Assembly (NCBI RefSeq): GCF_035582795.1 | Contig: NC_134373.1 | Span: 25,328,501-25,392,500, forward strand | DNA: 64,000 nucleotides | Source of the DNA: Mycteria americana | Lineage: Eukaryota; Chordata; Aves; Ciconiiformes; Ciconiidae | Direction of reading: 5' to 3' | Shown: positions 11,481 through 24,316 of the stretch, one piece after another | Position numbering within the stretch: position 1 is the first letter of the stretch | Layout: every line of letters starts with the position of its first letter | Position numbers and translations under genes: made by a program | The notes under the pieces: model-generated | The model's input: only the letters and a program-made list of their open reading frames with translations | The model's database searches: none | Told to the model about the DNA's origin: nothing

Positions 11481-14400
11481 AGCTCAATTCATACAATTCT
11501 CAGCCCATTCCCTAAATGCACGTGAGTTACCTCAAATGAAGAGGGCAACCAGGAGCAGGCTCCGTGGATTTCTTGAGTGACCGCTTCTCTCAGACAATCC
11601 TGGAGCACATAGGATTCAACTTGGGTGGATGTGCTTGCAATGCATATGCAATAAAGCTGGTATTTGTACTCTGAATATAGTGCACACAGTAAGCGTGTCA
11701 GACATGCTTAATTGCTTGTATGGGAGCGGCTGCACTGTGCAGCTCCCTGATACTAAAAGGAGCTAGCAACAAGAAGGTTGCCATAGCGCTTCTGAAATAC
11801 TCTATATTGTTTTAGCTGAATAACTTCTTTATCTTAGGGAAACTTTAATTCTGTTAAGAAATATAAGCTGAGGTTTCCTTTTATGCACCTAACTGTTTAT
11901 TTAAATTAGTGAAATGATTCATTTTAAATGCCCTCATCTGTGGTTACACAGTAAACACTTATATTAGTAGCAGTGTGTACAGGACATGAGAATCAAGAGA
12001 GAACACAGAGAAGACCATCAGGAAAAAGAACTTCCTATGACATGTCAGGGAAGGTATGCTCTACTTCTGAAGAAAATTAATTTCCCTTCGTAAATTGGTA
12101 AGGCTTCCTATATTCTGTGTTCTGAACATATACTCTCTGAATATCTTATGTTGCCAGTGGTCCTTTATGCAAGCATCCCTGCATTAATCCTAAATGCTGC
12201 TCGCGTATAGCCAAGCACTACATGATAACTAAACATTTTGTTTCCGATAGTACCCTTTTAATGAGTTGCAGGTGCCACAGACTTCAGGTTCCCTATAGTG
12301 CTTTATTGCTTACTAGATGCAGTAAAACAGTTGGCACACTGTAAATTATCAAGTGATAATTATATTCATGGCCTCAATACAAGAAGAAAATCCTCTGTTA
12401 ACAACATATTTCTTCCAAAATGTGGTAATGAGATGTGTTGCACCTCCTAAGAAGAGCTTGCAGGGTGACTCTCTATTTAGAATACTGCAATCACAGTTCT
12501 ATTTTCGGCCAGCATCTCTACGGTCAGGATGGAGAGTGACTCTGTACTCCCAAACGTGTGTTTCTCATTCACTATACTCTTCAATTTTTACTCATCCACT
12601 AAAAGAAAGTAGTTCTGTGGTTAAAATTGGAAAGATGTTATATTTATTTACCAGGAAGGTATCAATGTGAATTTTTCATATGATCTGATTTTAAAAGGTT
12701 AAGCTGTGAGCTACAATAACCTGATGGCTTAGCCAACGTATTCTAGTATTTTTCCACTGTTCCAAATGTCTCCTGTATGTGAACACTCCATGACAGCCAC
12801 ATCTCAAATGGTAATAGTGTCTCTGAATAGCATAGGATGCTTCCTATCTCTAATAAGCTCCTTTAATATACCAGTCATATAATGATGCTCATCAGTACAA
12901 ATTACCACTGCAAGGTCAATGAATGTTAATATGTTTCCTGCAACAGAACCTTGAAGAATAATATAACCCCCTCCTCCTCTCTCACTAAGATAATTCCAGG
13001 CTGAGTACTGTCCTACTGCAAAATAAATTAAGGAATACTGGAGTGTATGGTGATGCCGACCATGATTTTGTAAAAAAACAATGTCATCTTAGAATTCTCC
13101 TCAAGTGCTATAATAATTATTACTTTTTAATGGTTTGTATTAATCTCTCAAAATTCTGTGATAACTGTAAACAACTAGAATATTTAGGGAGCAATATTCA
13201 CACAAGATTTAATTTATATAATTTCAGTTTTAATGTTTGCAATCTTCCTCCAGGCTGCAAAGCTCTACACAAGCAAATGGGCACATGGAGTATATGTAAT
13301 ACACGCCGTGAGAGAGCTGCAATAAATTCTGGCTTGATCATTAAAGAATTCAGGGGTTTTTTTTTATAAATTCTATTCTTTTTTTTTGTGAAACAACTGT
13401 TTATTTTATCACTTTTTAAACAAATTATATGATGTCTTGTTATTTCTTAGGTATTTTTTGTTGCTTTTTGGAAAAATATAGATGTACACTGAAACTGAAG
13501 GTTAGTCATTCCATATGCAGGCACTAATTCAAGAAAAATTTAAAGCTGTATTTTGGTGCATCCCTGTTTAGGAGAGTATGTGAAAAACTAAGAATAAGTT
13601 CTGAACAGGAGCCTCAAGCAGATTAATTTTAGTATATGAATCTTTAATTCAGTATTGTCACCAAAAGTTGTTTAGCAAAGAAAAAAGGTTTTCTGAAGAT
13701 TCTGTTCTGTTTTCTTTCACAGCTAACTTAGCCACCTGTCATATTTGTAGCAGATAATTAATTTCAGAGCATACAATTAGTCTAGCTAAGAATAGTCTTT
13801 GCAGCATACTACCTTCTTATTATTTCTTTATCATGCTTCCCAGCCCATTGACTCATTACTTCTCAGCTACTACATTTACATTTTACTCTTGAGTGAATCC
13901 ACAAAATAATAAAACGATAAGATAACAGACTGACACTGCTCATTATGTATTGTAATAACCATAATAAGAGGGATAATCATATCACGCTTATATTTTACGC
14001 ATACTTCATTGCCTTAAACTCTGGCCTGTACTCATTGATGATTTTGGTTTTTTCTTGGTGTTTGCTAGAAGAATTTAATATTAAACAAAAAATATATTAA
14101 ACCGTAATGGACAATTTATTGGAAAATGTAAGGGTAAACCCAGGATAAAAAGTTATTTGAAAAACACTTCTAAAAAGAATGTCTGTAATTAAAAAGATAT
14201 TTCATCATTAAGATGATAGACAAATTAATAAAAATCTGTTGTTCTTTATAGCATATATTACAGTTAAAAAGGGACTATCATGAGAACAAAAATGCATAAA
14301 CCATAGTGTACTGCTTTTTGCCCAATACATAATTCATACATGCAAATGTTCTGCAGATATTTCACTATAAATATAATTAATTGCTGCAGATTCACAGATG

Positions 14401-14899
14401 AGGCTGTGTGACTGTGCATGCACACATTGCCAGACACACTCATTTATGTTGATTTCAGGGTAGAGACTCCTGTGACAAGCATAATAGGTAAAAAGGGAAA
14501 AAAATCAGCATTTAGAGACACACAGTCATGCAATATCTATGCAGACAATTCCTTACAGAAATGACAGCATCCACCAAGAAACTGATGAAAGTGGCCTGAG
14601 GTAAATAAGGAAAGGTCTCTCATACTAATAAATACATGTACCACGTAATATTGCATACATTAGCATACCGCAGTTTAGTTGAATTTATTCCATTGTCACT
14701 CAGCAATTATCTCTTTATGCTGTTGCTGATTATAACTATAGGGAAAACATTGAAAATGTGGGGAAAAAAACTTTTAATGATTATATTTGTTAACAGCTTT
14801 GCAAGGTAGAAGCTTTGTTGCTTTTGTTATTGAAGCTTTTGTTATAAAAAGCTACAGAAAAGTTTACAGATGGTCTTGCAAAATGGGGAATTCAGGTTG
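11481..14899. other. Intergenic desert, 11.5-14.9 kb
   Basis: AT-rich non-coding DNA. The only feature I note is a short imperfect hairpin at 11718-11753. T-rich runs occur near 13350-13385. No open frame has a recognisable domain. Confidence 0.5.
11718..11753. repeat. Short imperfect inverted repeat
   Basis: The arms pair as GTAT, GGGAGC and TGCAC with their complements, interrupted by a three-base and a two-base bulge around a one-base loop. About 15 base pairs form in 36 bases. It is too short for a microRNA precursor and may be chance. Confidence 0.35.
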
Positions 14900-15035
14900 A
14901 TAAACATAAACATAGGGGTCATTTGGAAAATGCCAAGCAGGGAGGAGCTATTCGGCTTTGAAGGAGGGAATCAGACACACGAGATGATCTAATATGCCTC
15001 TCTCTTTTCTATTCTATATGATTTCATACTGATAA
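14900..15035 (+). mobile_element. Decayed 3' end of an old CR1-like LINE
   Basis: The stretch near 14988-15030 reads like the 3' UTR of an old CR1 in the sense direction: GAGATGATCTAAT, then a diverged counterpart of the usual GGTCCCTTCTGGCC segment, then a run resembling TCTATATGATTT. The left boundary is vague. Chance similarity cannot be excluded. Confidence 0.35.
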
Positions 15036-18000
15036 CACAAAGCAGCTGTTGGCACCAAGTAAAATAAATTATGTGGCAAATAGATTTTGCTGTTATTTCA
15101 TAATCTCAGTATCAACATTGTAAATATTTAATCATATTTTTGCTAAAAAGTCAGTAAGACCATGCACCGAGAAAGAGATTGTTCATTTCTATCTGGATTT
15201 TCAAATTCCTATCTAACATTGCATAAAAAAAGAAAAGAAAATTAGGAGATTGCATTTAGTGACTTATTTCCTACAGCATAGTCAGGTGTAAAGGATATGC
15301 TCTGAAATTTCATTACAATTCTATCATCAATTTACATATCTGATCAAACTCCAAACAAGATATGATTTTGAGTTCATACTCAATCAAAATAAACACCTTG
15401 ATTTTTAAAAGTCTGATCACCAAAGGCTTCCAATGCCTCCAGTAGGAAATCAGTTAATCCCTTTTGAATACCAATGCATTCTCATAAATAATTAGAGATC
15501 ATACGTTACTATCTAGATTCTAACAAAAATCCAAATTTATATCGGTGTCTAAAAATTGATGCCCTAATAGATTCCTAGGGTAGATTTTTTTTAATTTTTA
15601 TGATTGCTGTGCTCTGTCTTGTCCATTTCTGGGACAGAAAGTTTACAAGAATTCTCAGATTTATGACGTCACTAGACTTCTACAGTCTTCGGATAATTCC
15701 TTCAGCCTTCCTTTCTAGACCTTTTCTAATTAATTTGATGGCTATATTTAATGTCTTAGAATTATCTTGTTTATTATACTTGGAGATAGGTTTGGTAGAT
15801 CAGCATAAGCTTCAGTTCCTTCTGTTTTGCTATTACCCAGTAAATACCTGTTCCAAACACATTTGGTTTTTCATGGTTTATATCTGGTTCAACTTGATTT
15901 AAATTTTCAAGTCTTAGAGATGGCGCATAAGTTTCTGAATCTAGGCATTCCCACACATAAAAAAAATCTGTCACTTTTGAAAATCCAGTTGATTTTCACA
16001 TCAAATCAAGTCAAGAGGGAACTGGAAAAAGTGAATTTATGATGTTTACCTACTAGTTTGGAGGGGTCTCCATGCCCAATGTGCTGTGCAGAAGAATGCA
16101 TAAATATTTGTAGACGAATGGGAATTCTGATAAGTAGAAAAGCCGAAAAGCAACTGAAGAAGAAAATTAAGAAAGAGTTACTTCAGTAAAGGCTTCAAAT
16201 ACTTCAAATACTTATGAATATTAGTCAACTCACTTTTTATTGTGTGATTTAAAGTCATAACCGTTATTCACTTGGGTTATCTTGTCTGGATAGGAAGGGA
16301 AAAAGCTTCTCATTTGTTTGTTTGCTTTTTGTCTTTTCTTCTTCCTGTTTTTACTTGGCCATTTTTTAATATTCCAAGATTTTGACTGAGTCAGTGAACC
16401 AACAGAGAGAAGAAACACAAATATGAATTAGGTGAAGTAGCTCAGTATGAATAAGAAAAGTAAATGGCCAAGATAAAAAGTTCACAGGTTGAAATTTCCT
16501 TTCAAAATTGAGTACTTGCTATTGGCAGATAATAGCAATTGACATGAGTCCATAAATGATGGAACAGGACAAAAAAACCCCACCCAACCTAAGCTAGTCA
16601 CAAATTGTTTTCAGTAAAGAATCTGTTTTCTTTCTTCCTGATGAGTTTGAATAACCACTATTTTCTTGAGTGACTTCTCTAAGTACGGAAGTTAACCACT
16701 GGAAATGCCTCAATTTTTATTGTTTTCTATACAATATTTATACTATTTGTGTTGTCTTGCTTGATTGTTTCTCTGGTTTATGAGGTTATTGATATTGTCT
16801 GCATCTTTAGCAGCTTAAGCACAATTTCCCAAAAGTAAATGGGACACAGAGTCAGTGAATCTGCTCTGCTTACACCGACATTTCTGACACAGTATCTTTT
16901 AGAAGAAAATCCCTGGTTTTGTGAATTGTTACTTAAAGGCAAAAAAGACTTTCAATCATTTCCCCATAGTCCATACATCATAAATTGTACCAAAAAACCA
17001 TCCAAAACAAATCTCAATTTTTGCTGACAAATCAATGTAAAAATTTTTTCAGGTTCTCTTCTTCAATCTGACTCCCTGAAAGAAAGGGGGAAAAAAATCT
17101 TCAAAGTTTCCAGTGAAATCAAAACCTACCCATTATTCTTCAATACTCAAAAGCTTATTGCAAGTGAATATGTGCGGGAACATTTTTTGTCCAGCAGCTT
17201 CTCTGTTCTTGCTATAAAAAGTTGCTTACTATAATCTTTCCTTACAAATTAACACCTGCAGGCTTTTCTTGTATATCCTCTGAAAAGCTGTAATACTTGC
17301 TCTTCTGCCTTTTCCAAGCTCGCAGAATTTGTAGATTAGTATCCTACTCATTATCTCAAAAGGTTTCTTAAGAACTGTTTAATTATTCCCATCTTGTCAT
17401 CTATTTTTTTCAGCTCTTTAATTGTCTCCAAAAAACCCATCCTACATGTAAGTTAGAATGATCTTTCTCTTGCGAAAATGCTAGTGTTAGAAAACAATCA
17501 TAACTCCATCCTGCCTTTGATTATAGTTTATTCTTCTTTGGTCACTGCAGATGTCATTAAGATTCCAAGAGATCACTTGTTCTTAATAAACACCATAACT
17601 AAGATACTGCAGCTAGGAATCTTAGCAAAGAGTTGAGTGAATGGGCAGAAAGATAGATCTGCTTTTCTTTAAGAAGAGATCTTTTTCTAATTGGGGGTTC
17701 ATCAATTTGCTCTGTCAAAGAGAGTTACTGTAGAGCAGCCAATGGAGACATGGAGAGATTTTCCTCAGGAGGCACGAATGCTTGGAGAACCCAGAGCAGA
17801 CACGAGAAGAAATGGCAGATTTAGCAAAGATTCACTAATCTAAATCCTAGATCCTATCCAGAGAGATGCTAAAACTAACTTGTTCACAAAGTATAAATTT
17901 TCTTCAGTTTGACTTCATCAATTTAGCTTGTTGCTGTGTTATGCTGAAGCTGAGCTATTCCACTGAATTAAAATATTGGTGGTAACTAGCCACAGAGGTT

Positions 18001-19917
18001 CATTGTTGTAAGATTGCTCTATAGAAGACCTATCTTTGAATATATAAAAAATAATTCATAGTATCACTATTCACATATAAGAATTTATCATCCTAATAGG
18101 TAGGTTCAGTAAAGTTATACTACTATTGTTTTATAATATGCCTGCGTTATCATGGACCCATCACAAACTCAAAGGACAATTGAGAGGATCAGCACTGATC
18201 CCATCATTCTTGGTGTTTGGTACCAATGCTGGTGAGCAACATTATCTCTGAAGAGCCTTTACACACCTTTCTAATAGTTTGGGTGTCATCAGGAAATAAA
18301 GTTCTGCAGTTGCACCATGTGTGCATACCCTAATAATTCTTGAAGATGGTGCTGAAATTGTTGAAGATTACTTGAAATTAGGCAGAAAGGCAGAAATCTC
18401 ACTGGTCAAATGCCAACAGGTTTTGTGAAAATCAGATGAATAGAAAGAGGAGAAGAAAAGAGACACCAAGCAGTGCCCCCAGGAAGGGAGAGGCTGCATG
18501 ATGAGCTCAGCAGTGATCAGTCCTGTTTAGCCTGTCACTAGTCAGCCAGCAGGCAAATGCTGGCTGGCCAGTAAGCACTTTCTTGACTAGAAACCACTGA
18601 CTGGATATGCTGCCTCTGGCCAAAGCAGTAGTTGGAGGCAGAGGAGTGCTGTGGAGATAGTGTCAGGGAATGTGAGTGGCTGGGAACACAGTAGGAACTG
18701 GCTTTATCACAGGACTTGTGCAGTCATAAGGGATACAGAGCTGGGTAGCTGGCGAGGAGAGGTTTCCAGGGCACAAATGCACAGGAAATCAAGCTTTGGT
18801 AGTTGTGCTGTTCATGGAATACTTTGAAATTGATTTGGATTTTGTTCCAATATATGCAATAACAAATCTGCTTTGAAAAATTTCCCTGTTTTGTCCTCTT
18901 TCTTCCTCTCTCATCACTCTCAAATTCTTCCACTTTGCAGAAAGACATAGATGTTGTTGGTTTTCTTTTGTATCTATATAGAGGTCTCTGTGTAGAAGTT
19001 GATGTGGACTTCATGGCTTCAATTCTTCCTACATTAATTAATTTATATTTGGATCTCTCCCATGTATGAAAGCATTATGTGTACCTACTTTCATAGTGCA
19101 GTGTATAGCTTACTCTGCTCCACAGCCTTCAGGAAGTGCTTCACAAGGGAAATCGTCACTGCACAGTTTCTGAGGGCTGTTAGTAGAAGCAAGTGAACCA
19201 AGGACAGCTAAATAGAACATGTATTTTGCAACTTGAACAAAGAGGCAGAGGAGCTGTAATAGATTTACACCCTGTGTGTCATTCATTGTCATTTATCTTA
19301 CATGTTCTGATGCAGACACACTAGCTTTAAGTTACTCTGGATTTTGCCTTCAATCAAAGCCAAAGCCAAGTACTTTTCAGCACTGAATGCTCACACACTG
19401 TTGAAAGGGCCCTCTGCAGCTCTGAAGAGAGGTCCACACCACGTAACTGTAAGGTTTTCCATCACTGAAGTGCTGTTGCAAGCTAAAAAGAAAGTACTTA
19501 GGTTTTAACAGAAATTTCTCTCTATCCTTGAGAGCATAGATACACTGCCCCTGTTCAGAAAGATTCCCATTGTGGTGGATGAGTCACTATAATTATTTCT
19601 TATACATTATCATTGAATTATGCTCGAAATTTCTAATGGGATGGTCAGGATAATGCTATGGAGAAAGACTGCCATTTCATCCTATTCCCTCTTCACCTGC
19701 TCCTATGAAGCTGCCTGGGAATATTTTTTTGTTGAAAGAAAGCACACCACAGAGCCAGCATTTTCGCCCTCCATCCATGGACTTCCCTCATCATCAGATG
19801 GAGATATTTTTTATCTCCAACAAAATGTGATGGAGACACATTCACATTAATTTTCAAAGGATGTTAGATGGAATATATGTAGATTGGTTTTTGTCTATTG
19901 TTCCCTACTTTTACCTT
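15036..19917. other. Intergenic desert, 15.0-19.9 kb
   Basis: AT-rich DNA with many short A/T runs. Open frames are short and carry no domain. A nine-base perfect inverted repeat lies at 18543-18566 in a locally GC-richer stretch (18450-18720). I see no promoter or RNA gene. Confidence 0.5.
18543..18566. repeat. Perfect 9-bp inverted repeat
   Basis: CAGCCAGCA and its exact complement TGCTGGCTG are separated by the six bases GGCAAA, giving a stable short hairpin. Function unknown. Confidence 0.6.
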
Positions 19918-20035
19918 CCCTGTTTACCCCATCTGTTCTGTGTCTGTGTTAGTTTAGATTGTAAGCTTTTTGGAGGCAGAAATAAAACATTTTATACAAA
20001 GCATCGTCAGCGTATAGCCAATAATAATGATAACG
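19918..20035 (+). mobile_element. Ancient amniote retroelement relic (SINE/LINE 3' end)
   Basis: The sequence around 19953-19980 (TTAGATTGTAAGCTTTTTGG then AGGCAGA) resembles the widespread amniote 3'-end consensus in which an ATTGTAAGCTC motif is followed by a GGGCAG segment. A later part (about 20000-20030) ends in AATAATAATGATAA, like the trinucleotide tail of such elements. The family could be an L2/CR1-type LINE or a SINE sharing its tail. The call rests on memory of the consensus, not on an alignment. Confidence 0.4.
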
Positions 20036-23000
20036 TAGCTGGGAGATCAATTAGTTCCTTACTATTATCATTGCCTACATATTTTCCTTAAGGTATGCCT
20101 TGTAATGTACATAATTTTGTTTTTTTCACTAAGGCCATACATTTATTGCATGTTTTCTGCTAAAATATTTACAAGGCAAGTATTTCTCTGCTGTTTAACA
20201 GTTTAATACACACCACTATTGAAATTAAGGGAAACACTACTAATTGAGGATAGACTTGTTTCGGTTTAAATTTTTAAAAAGCATCATAAGTTTATGCTTG
20301 CTTTATATTCAGAGACTTCCAACACTTTCTCTCTTGTGTGTGTTTGCATTTATAATTCCTTGGGACTTCTTGGGTTTTGCTGGCACTGGAACTGGCAGCA
20401 CCAAAATACCACGATAAGGGTTGTTTATGGAATGCTTCCTGCCTTACCAAAGCCAGGAAGTGCTAACACCCATACAAAAATTTCACAAGCTTCATAGTCC
20501 AAAGCTGTTCAACAAAGCTGCTGAGCTTTCTGGATGCTAACACTAACTGACCTTTTTTTTTGATGTTTGCACTGTACCTAAAACAATGCCAGTTTGTCCT
20601 CTTGAATTCTTGGCTGTCCTTGAAGACTAAAACCCTGTGCTTACTTACTCTTTCAATAGGACAACCATAGCTCACCAGCTTCTTTGCACTGCTTGTCCAA
20701 TGTGTCCCATTTCATTTCGTGGACTCCAATAACGATCTCAGGAAGTCACACTTAGTTTAGACTCAGCTTGTTAAACCTTTATGGTGTGACCGATGGCAAG
20801 CCAGTTAGGATGAGGCACTATTGAGAATCTTCCACAAGTGTAAAAGAGAACTGTCTACCACGATGGTTTGGAAAGAAAAATACTTCTGCGCATCTCTTTT
20901 TTCCCTAGTTTGTACAAATAATGTACAACAAAGTAACTTCAGTTGCTGTGAGTGTATAGCTACTGAGAAAGGGACAGACATCCCAAGTAACATTTTTAAG
21001 GAAGAAATGGCTTGGGAGAATTTGGAAGTCCATGGCAAATTATTACTGTGAATACTAGTGCTGAGTATCAGCATTTATCAATAAGACTTATAAGACTCTT
21101 ATTCTGACAGAGGTCTGATGGAGTTACATGATATGCAAAATGCAGGACAATCCCATATTTTAGAACAATGTTTTTTACTTTTGCATGTAAGACAAGACTT
21201 GATAGTGAGATCATTACACAACCTATCTGAGAGCACATATTGCAACTTCTTTTTATAGCCCGATAAATTAGTGTTTCATCTCTCCACCTGAGAGAGTCAG
21301 GTCCAATTTAGGTGTTTGTGAGCATGTTTAAGTGAAAAGGGAAAGAAAGGATTCATAGATGACAAACCTGCAAGGGAAAACAGTTCTTTCTCAATAAGCC
21401 TCTGCCCCCATTCCCACCTTTTCACTTACAAGAAAGCAAACTCTAGAACTGAGAGCAAAAGAGCCCGATGGTATTCTTCCTGGAGGAGGGAGTCATTACA
21501 GCCACACAGGAGAATATAAGAGCCAAGTGACACAGAGGAAAGAAAATAACTTTTTCCACCCTGTGTGGGCTAGGTGCACAAATTAGAAGCCTGCAGCTTG
21601 CTGGGATCCTGTGCTCTTTTTTCTTGGTAGTCATTCTATTCCCAGAGGGACGGAGTCCCAAGTCTATTACATCAGCTTCCTCTTTATGAGTAAACTCTTT
21701 ACAAGTTGTCTGCTTAGGGAGTTTTTCTATATGAAAGTGGTACCTTATTCACTTACTTTTTTCATAAATTGCAAGCATCTATATTTTTTAGACCTAAAGA
21801 ACCTTAGTGTAGGTGACCCCATATCTCTGATCCCTCAATGATTTAAACTAACCTAATAGGAATGGAGTTAAGGGAAAGGATCAGAGATGGGGAGATAAAC
21901 AGGGGCAGGGATAGCAGCATATAAACAGTTGTGGGAGTAAAAATAATTGGGTGACTATGACACCCATGAAAAGGACTATTCATAAGAATTGGATCATCAG
22001 ACACAAGTCAAGGCCAAATGACCTACCAGTGTCAAAAGATGTGTAATGCTTACTTTTTAGCAACAAAATAAATGTTCTTCATGAGAAGATATGATCCTTC
22101 CTAAGCAATGTTCTCAGCTTCCTGAATGTACAAAGTGAAGGAAAAATTGAGACATAAAAATTGACTTCTGGATTTGAATCATGCCACGATCGAATGGTAG
22201 ACTGAAGAAAGGTCATTATCAAGGTCTTGCCTGTGAACAGCTATATGAGCAACTGTGACTGAAGCCACGTCTTTTCTTTTGATAAACTGAAGAGGCTGAG
22301 CTCCAACATGAAGTCAAGTAAGAGCATTCTTCATGTAAACATGTAATCCTTTGTAATTTTAACTCCACTTTGTTTTGAAAAAAGGCTCCTCCCTGTTTGG
22401 AGGCCTCTCAAGTCCATGGTCTTAGACCAGACCCCCTTGTCTGAGTTGAAGATGTCCACGTCTATTTATGTCTACAAGAATACCCATACACGCACACACA
22501 CAAATGTGCTCACGTGCTCCCAGCTGAATTGGTGCATATATACATTTTGCAAAAGGACTCCATATTGAGGATGTGCTCTTTTAGGAGCATCTTCACCTCT
22601 AGTATCCTATTGAGAAATTAGTTTAAATCTCTATCTTACTATATCCTGCTTAGAATGTACTGTAATTGGAAAGAAAGAAAAAATGGTATTTAGAAATCAA
22701 AAAAGAAGAAATCGAAAGAATAAAGCAGCCTATCCACTGATTTTAGAATCTACATTTTAAAAAGAGATTTTTTTTCCTCATTTTTTCATTTTTTGGCAGA
22801 AGCTTTGACTGGTAACAAGAATCTGTGCATCATACTAAAAACTTACATCCCTGTTTAAAAGCTTGTATAAATATATCATAAGATATACAATGAATTTGCA
22901 TTAGTCCTGTTAAATACTCATGTAAATATATTATTAACAATGATTAATTTTGGTTATTTTAATTATTCACTTTTTCAGTTCTCTCAGATTAATTTTACTT

Positions 23001-23389
23001 CCTTTGTGGGTGTTCTGAATACCTAATTGGATTCTGAGATGGGGAACGTGTTCAGGGCTTGTCAGAAAATACACAATCAATAGTCAAAGAAACTTCTAAA
23101 ATGTATGATATTCAGTAACAGAGATTAAAACAAATAATATGAAAGAAAAATGTGAAAAGGTAGAAGGGCTGAATAGGAATCCAGTATGTCAGCTTCTTTT
23201 CAACATGGTATGCTGTCTTTTTCTTTTTAAATACAGACAAGAAAAGAGGAACAAAGTTTATTTTATTTAACATGCAGAGATGATGTTGTAATAAGCTTTA
23301 ACTTGTTATTAATAAAACCATCATCATGGTGGTATGTGGAAAGGCCAAAATCTGGAAGGACTTATAGAAAACATTAACTAACGGAGCTA
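20036..23389. other. Intergenic desert, 20.0-23.4 kb
   Basis: Non-coding AT-rich DNA. A short CA-type run lies at 22488-22503. Nothing else recognisable. GC content rises only beyond about 23.4 kb. Confidence 0.5.
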
Positions 23390-23917
23390 ATGCTGAGCCA
23401 GGCAATGTGCGGTACCGTGAGACCTCCTACAAGGTGTTACGTACCTCCAGCGGGAGATGATCTCCCTCAGCACGAATCCCTTGGGAATGAGGCGCATGCA
23501 GCGCTTTGCAGCATCAAACACTTCACATGTCAAAACTGGAATCAAACTTGTTGCAGTGGTGTTCCTCTGGGTATATCAGCGATGGCATCGCTTGGGAGAG
23601 GGCTTTTGCCGTTACTAAGTTTCCTGTATTTCTTAAATCAAAACGACACACCTTTTGACACGGGCACGTGTTGCGCAGCTACATCCCCCTGGGCCCGGAG
23701 CGAGCTCTTTTTGCGGCCTAGCCAGCTGCAAGAGGCGGCCGAGGCGAGGATGACCAGGCGGCACTGTTACCCGCCGCCGCCACCACCCGCCCCGGGCCGC
23801 CCCCGCACGCAGGGCCGCGGCTGCCGGCCTGCCCGAAGGGGCTGTTGCCTGGTCACCTTGGCCTGTGACGAAGGAGGGGGAGTCCTCCCAGCTCCGCCTG
23901 TGATGACATGTTTTTAA
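23390..23917 (+). other. Long open frame (175 codons) through an orphan CpG island
   Basis: A true ATG at 23390 opens a frame of 175 codons ending at 23917, the longest open frame outside the CR1 and the RBMS1 island. The first 85 or so residues are ordinary and cysteine-containing. The last third is Pro/Arg-rich because it crosses the CpG-rich block. No domain, signal peptide or known family is visible. GC-rich DNA is poor in stops, so this may be chance. It could also be part of the first exon of an unannotated transcript. Confidence 0.2.
23640..23910. promoter_or_regulatory. Isolated CpG island, possible promoter
   Basis: About 270 bases of dense GC with roughly twenty CpG dinucleotides in a desert whose surroundings are nearly CpG-free. 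It holds a CACGTG E-box (about 23665), runs of CCGCC/CACCC type that can bind Sp/KLF factors, a TGACG half-CRE (about 23866) and a GGTCACCTTGGCC segment resembling a nuclear-receptor half-site. It lies about 9 kb upstream of the RBMS1 island. Such islands usually mark a transcription start, either an alternative RBMS1 promoter or a separate non-coding or small coding RNA. Confidence 0.45.
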
Positions 23918-24031
23918 CCTTGCTGTGTTCTTTCTCCAAATGCATCAGCAAATACTGCGAGCTGGGAACGTCCACTCTCGGGACTGCAGAATGGCACTGC
24001 GATGCCAGCCTAGCTTTCCTGCACAGAAGGT

Positions 24032-24316
24032 ATGGAACTGGCCCAACAGCTACAGCAGTTAGTCTCCACTTTCATACCTGACCAGAGGCGATTCCTGAAG
24101 GAGACTTTTCTTGAGGAATCAGGAACTGGTACTTGTCTGAGGTTCCAGAAAAAAAGAGATTGTCTGCACGCAGCTTTGTTACAGACACTGCTATGTCTGC
24201 CTGGCAAAACTGACCCATACACAGAATTGTATGCTGGTATTTCAAAAATTCTGTATTACAGCTGTTGTCACACATGTTCATGTTCTTTAGGTGATGCAGG
24301 GAGTCTAAGGTTGTAA
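24032..24316 (+). other. Small open frame just downstream of the orphan CpG island
   Basis: An ATG with G at -3 and +4 (good initiation context) opens 94 codons beginning MELAQQLQQLVSTF, with an acidic/basic amphipathic start and a cysteine-rich end (HTCSCSLG). The stop codon overlaps an AATAAA poly(A) signal at 24316-24321, and a second AATAAA follows at 24333-24338. Island, ATG, stop and poly(A) signals thus lie in the order of a compact single-exon gene. I recognise no family. The sequence just before the ATG also reads as a 5' splice site (AAG then GTATGG at 24030), so this could equally be the end of a first exon. Confidence 0.2.

Noticed and set aside
10642-11580. Plus-strand frames of 124, 78 and 131 codons as secreted or membrane proteins
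   Set aside because: Their Leu/Phe/Ser content follows from the pyrimidine skew of the block; there is no proper start context or conserved motif.
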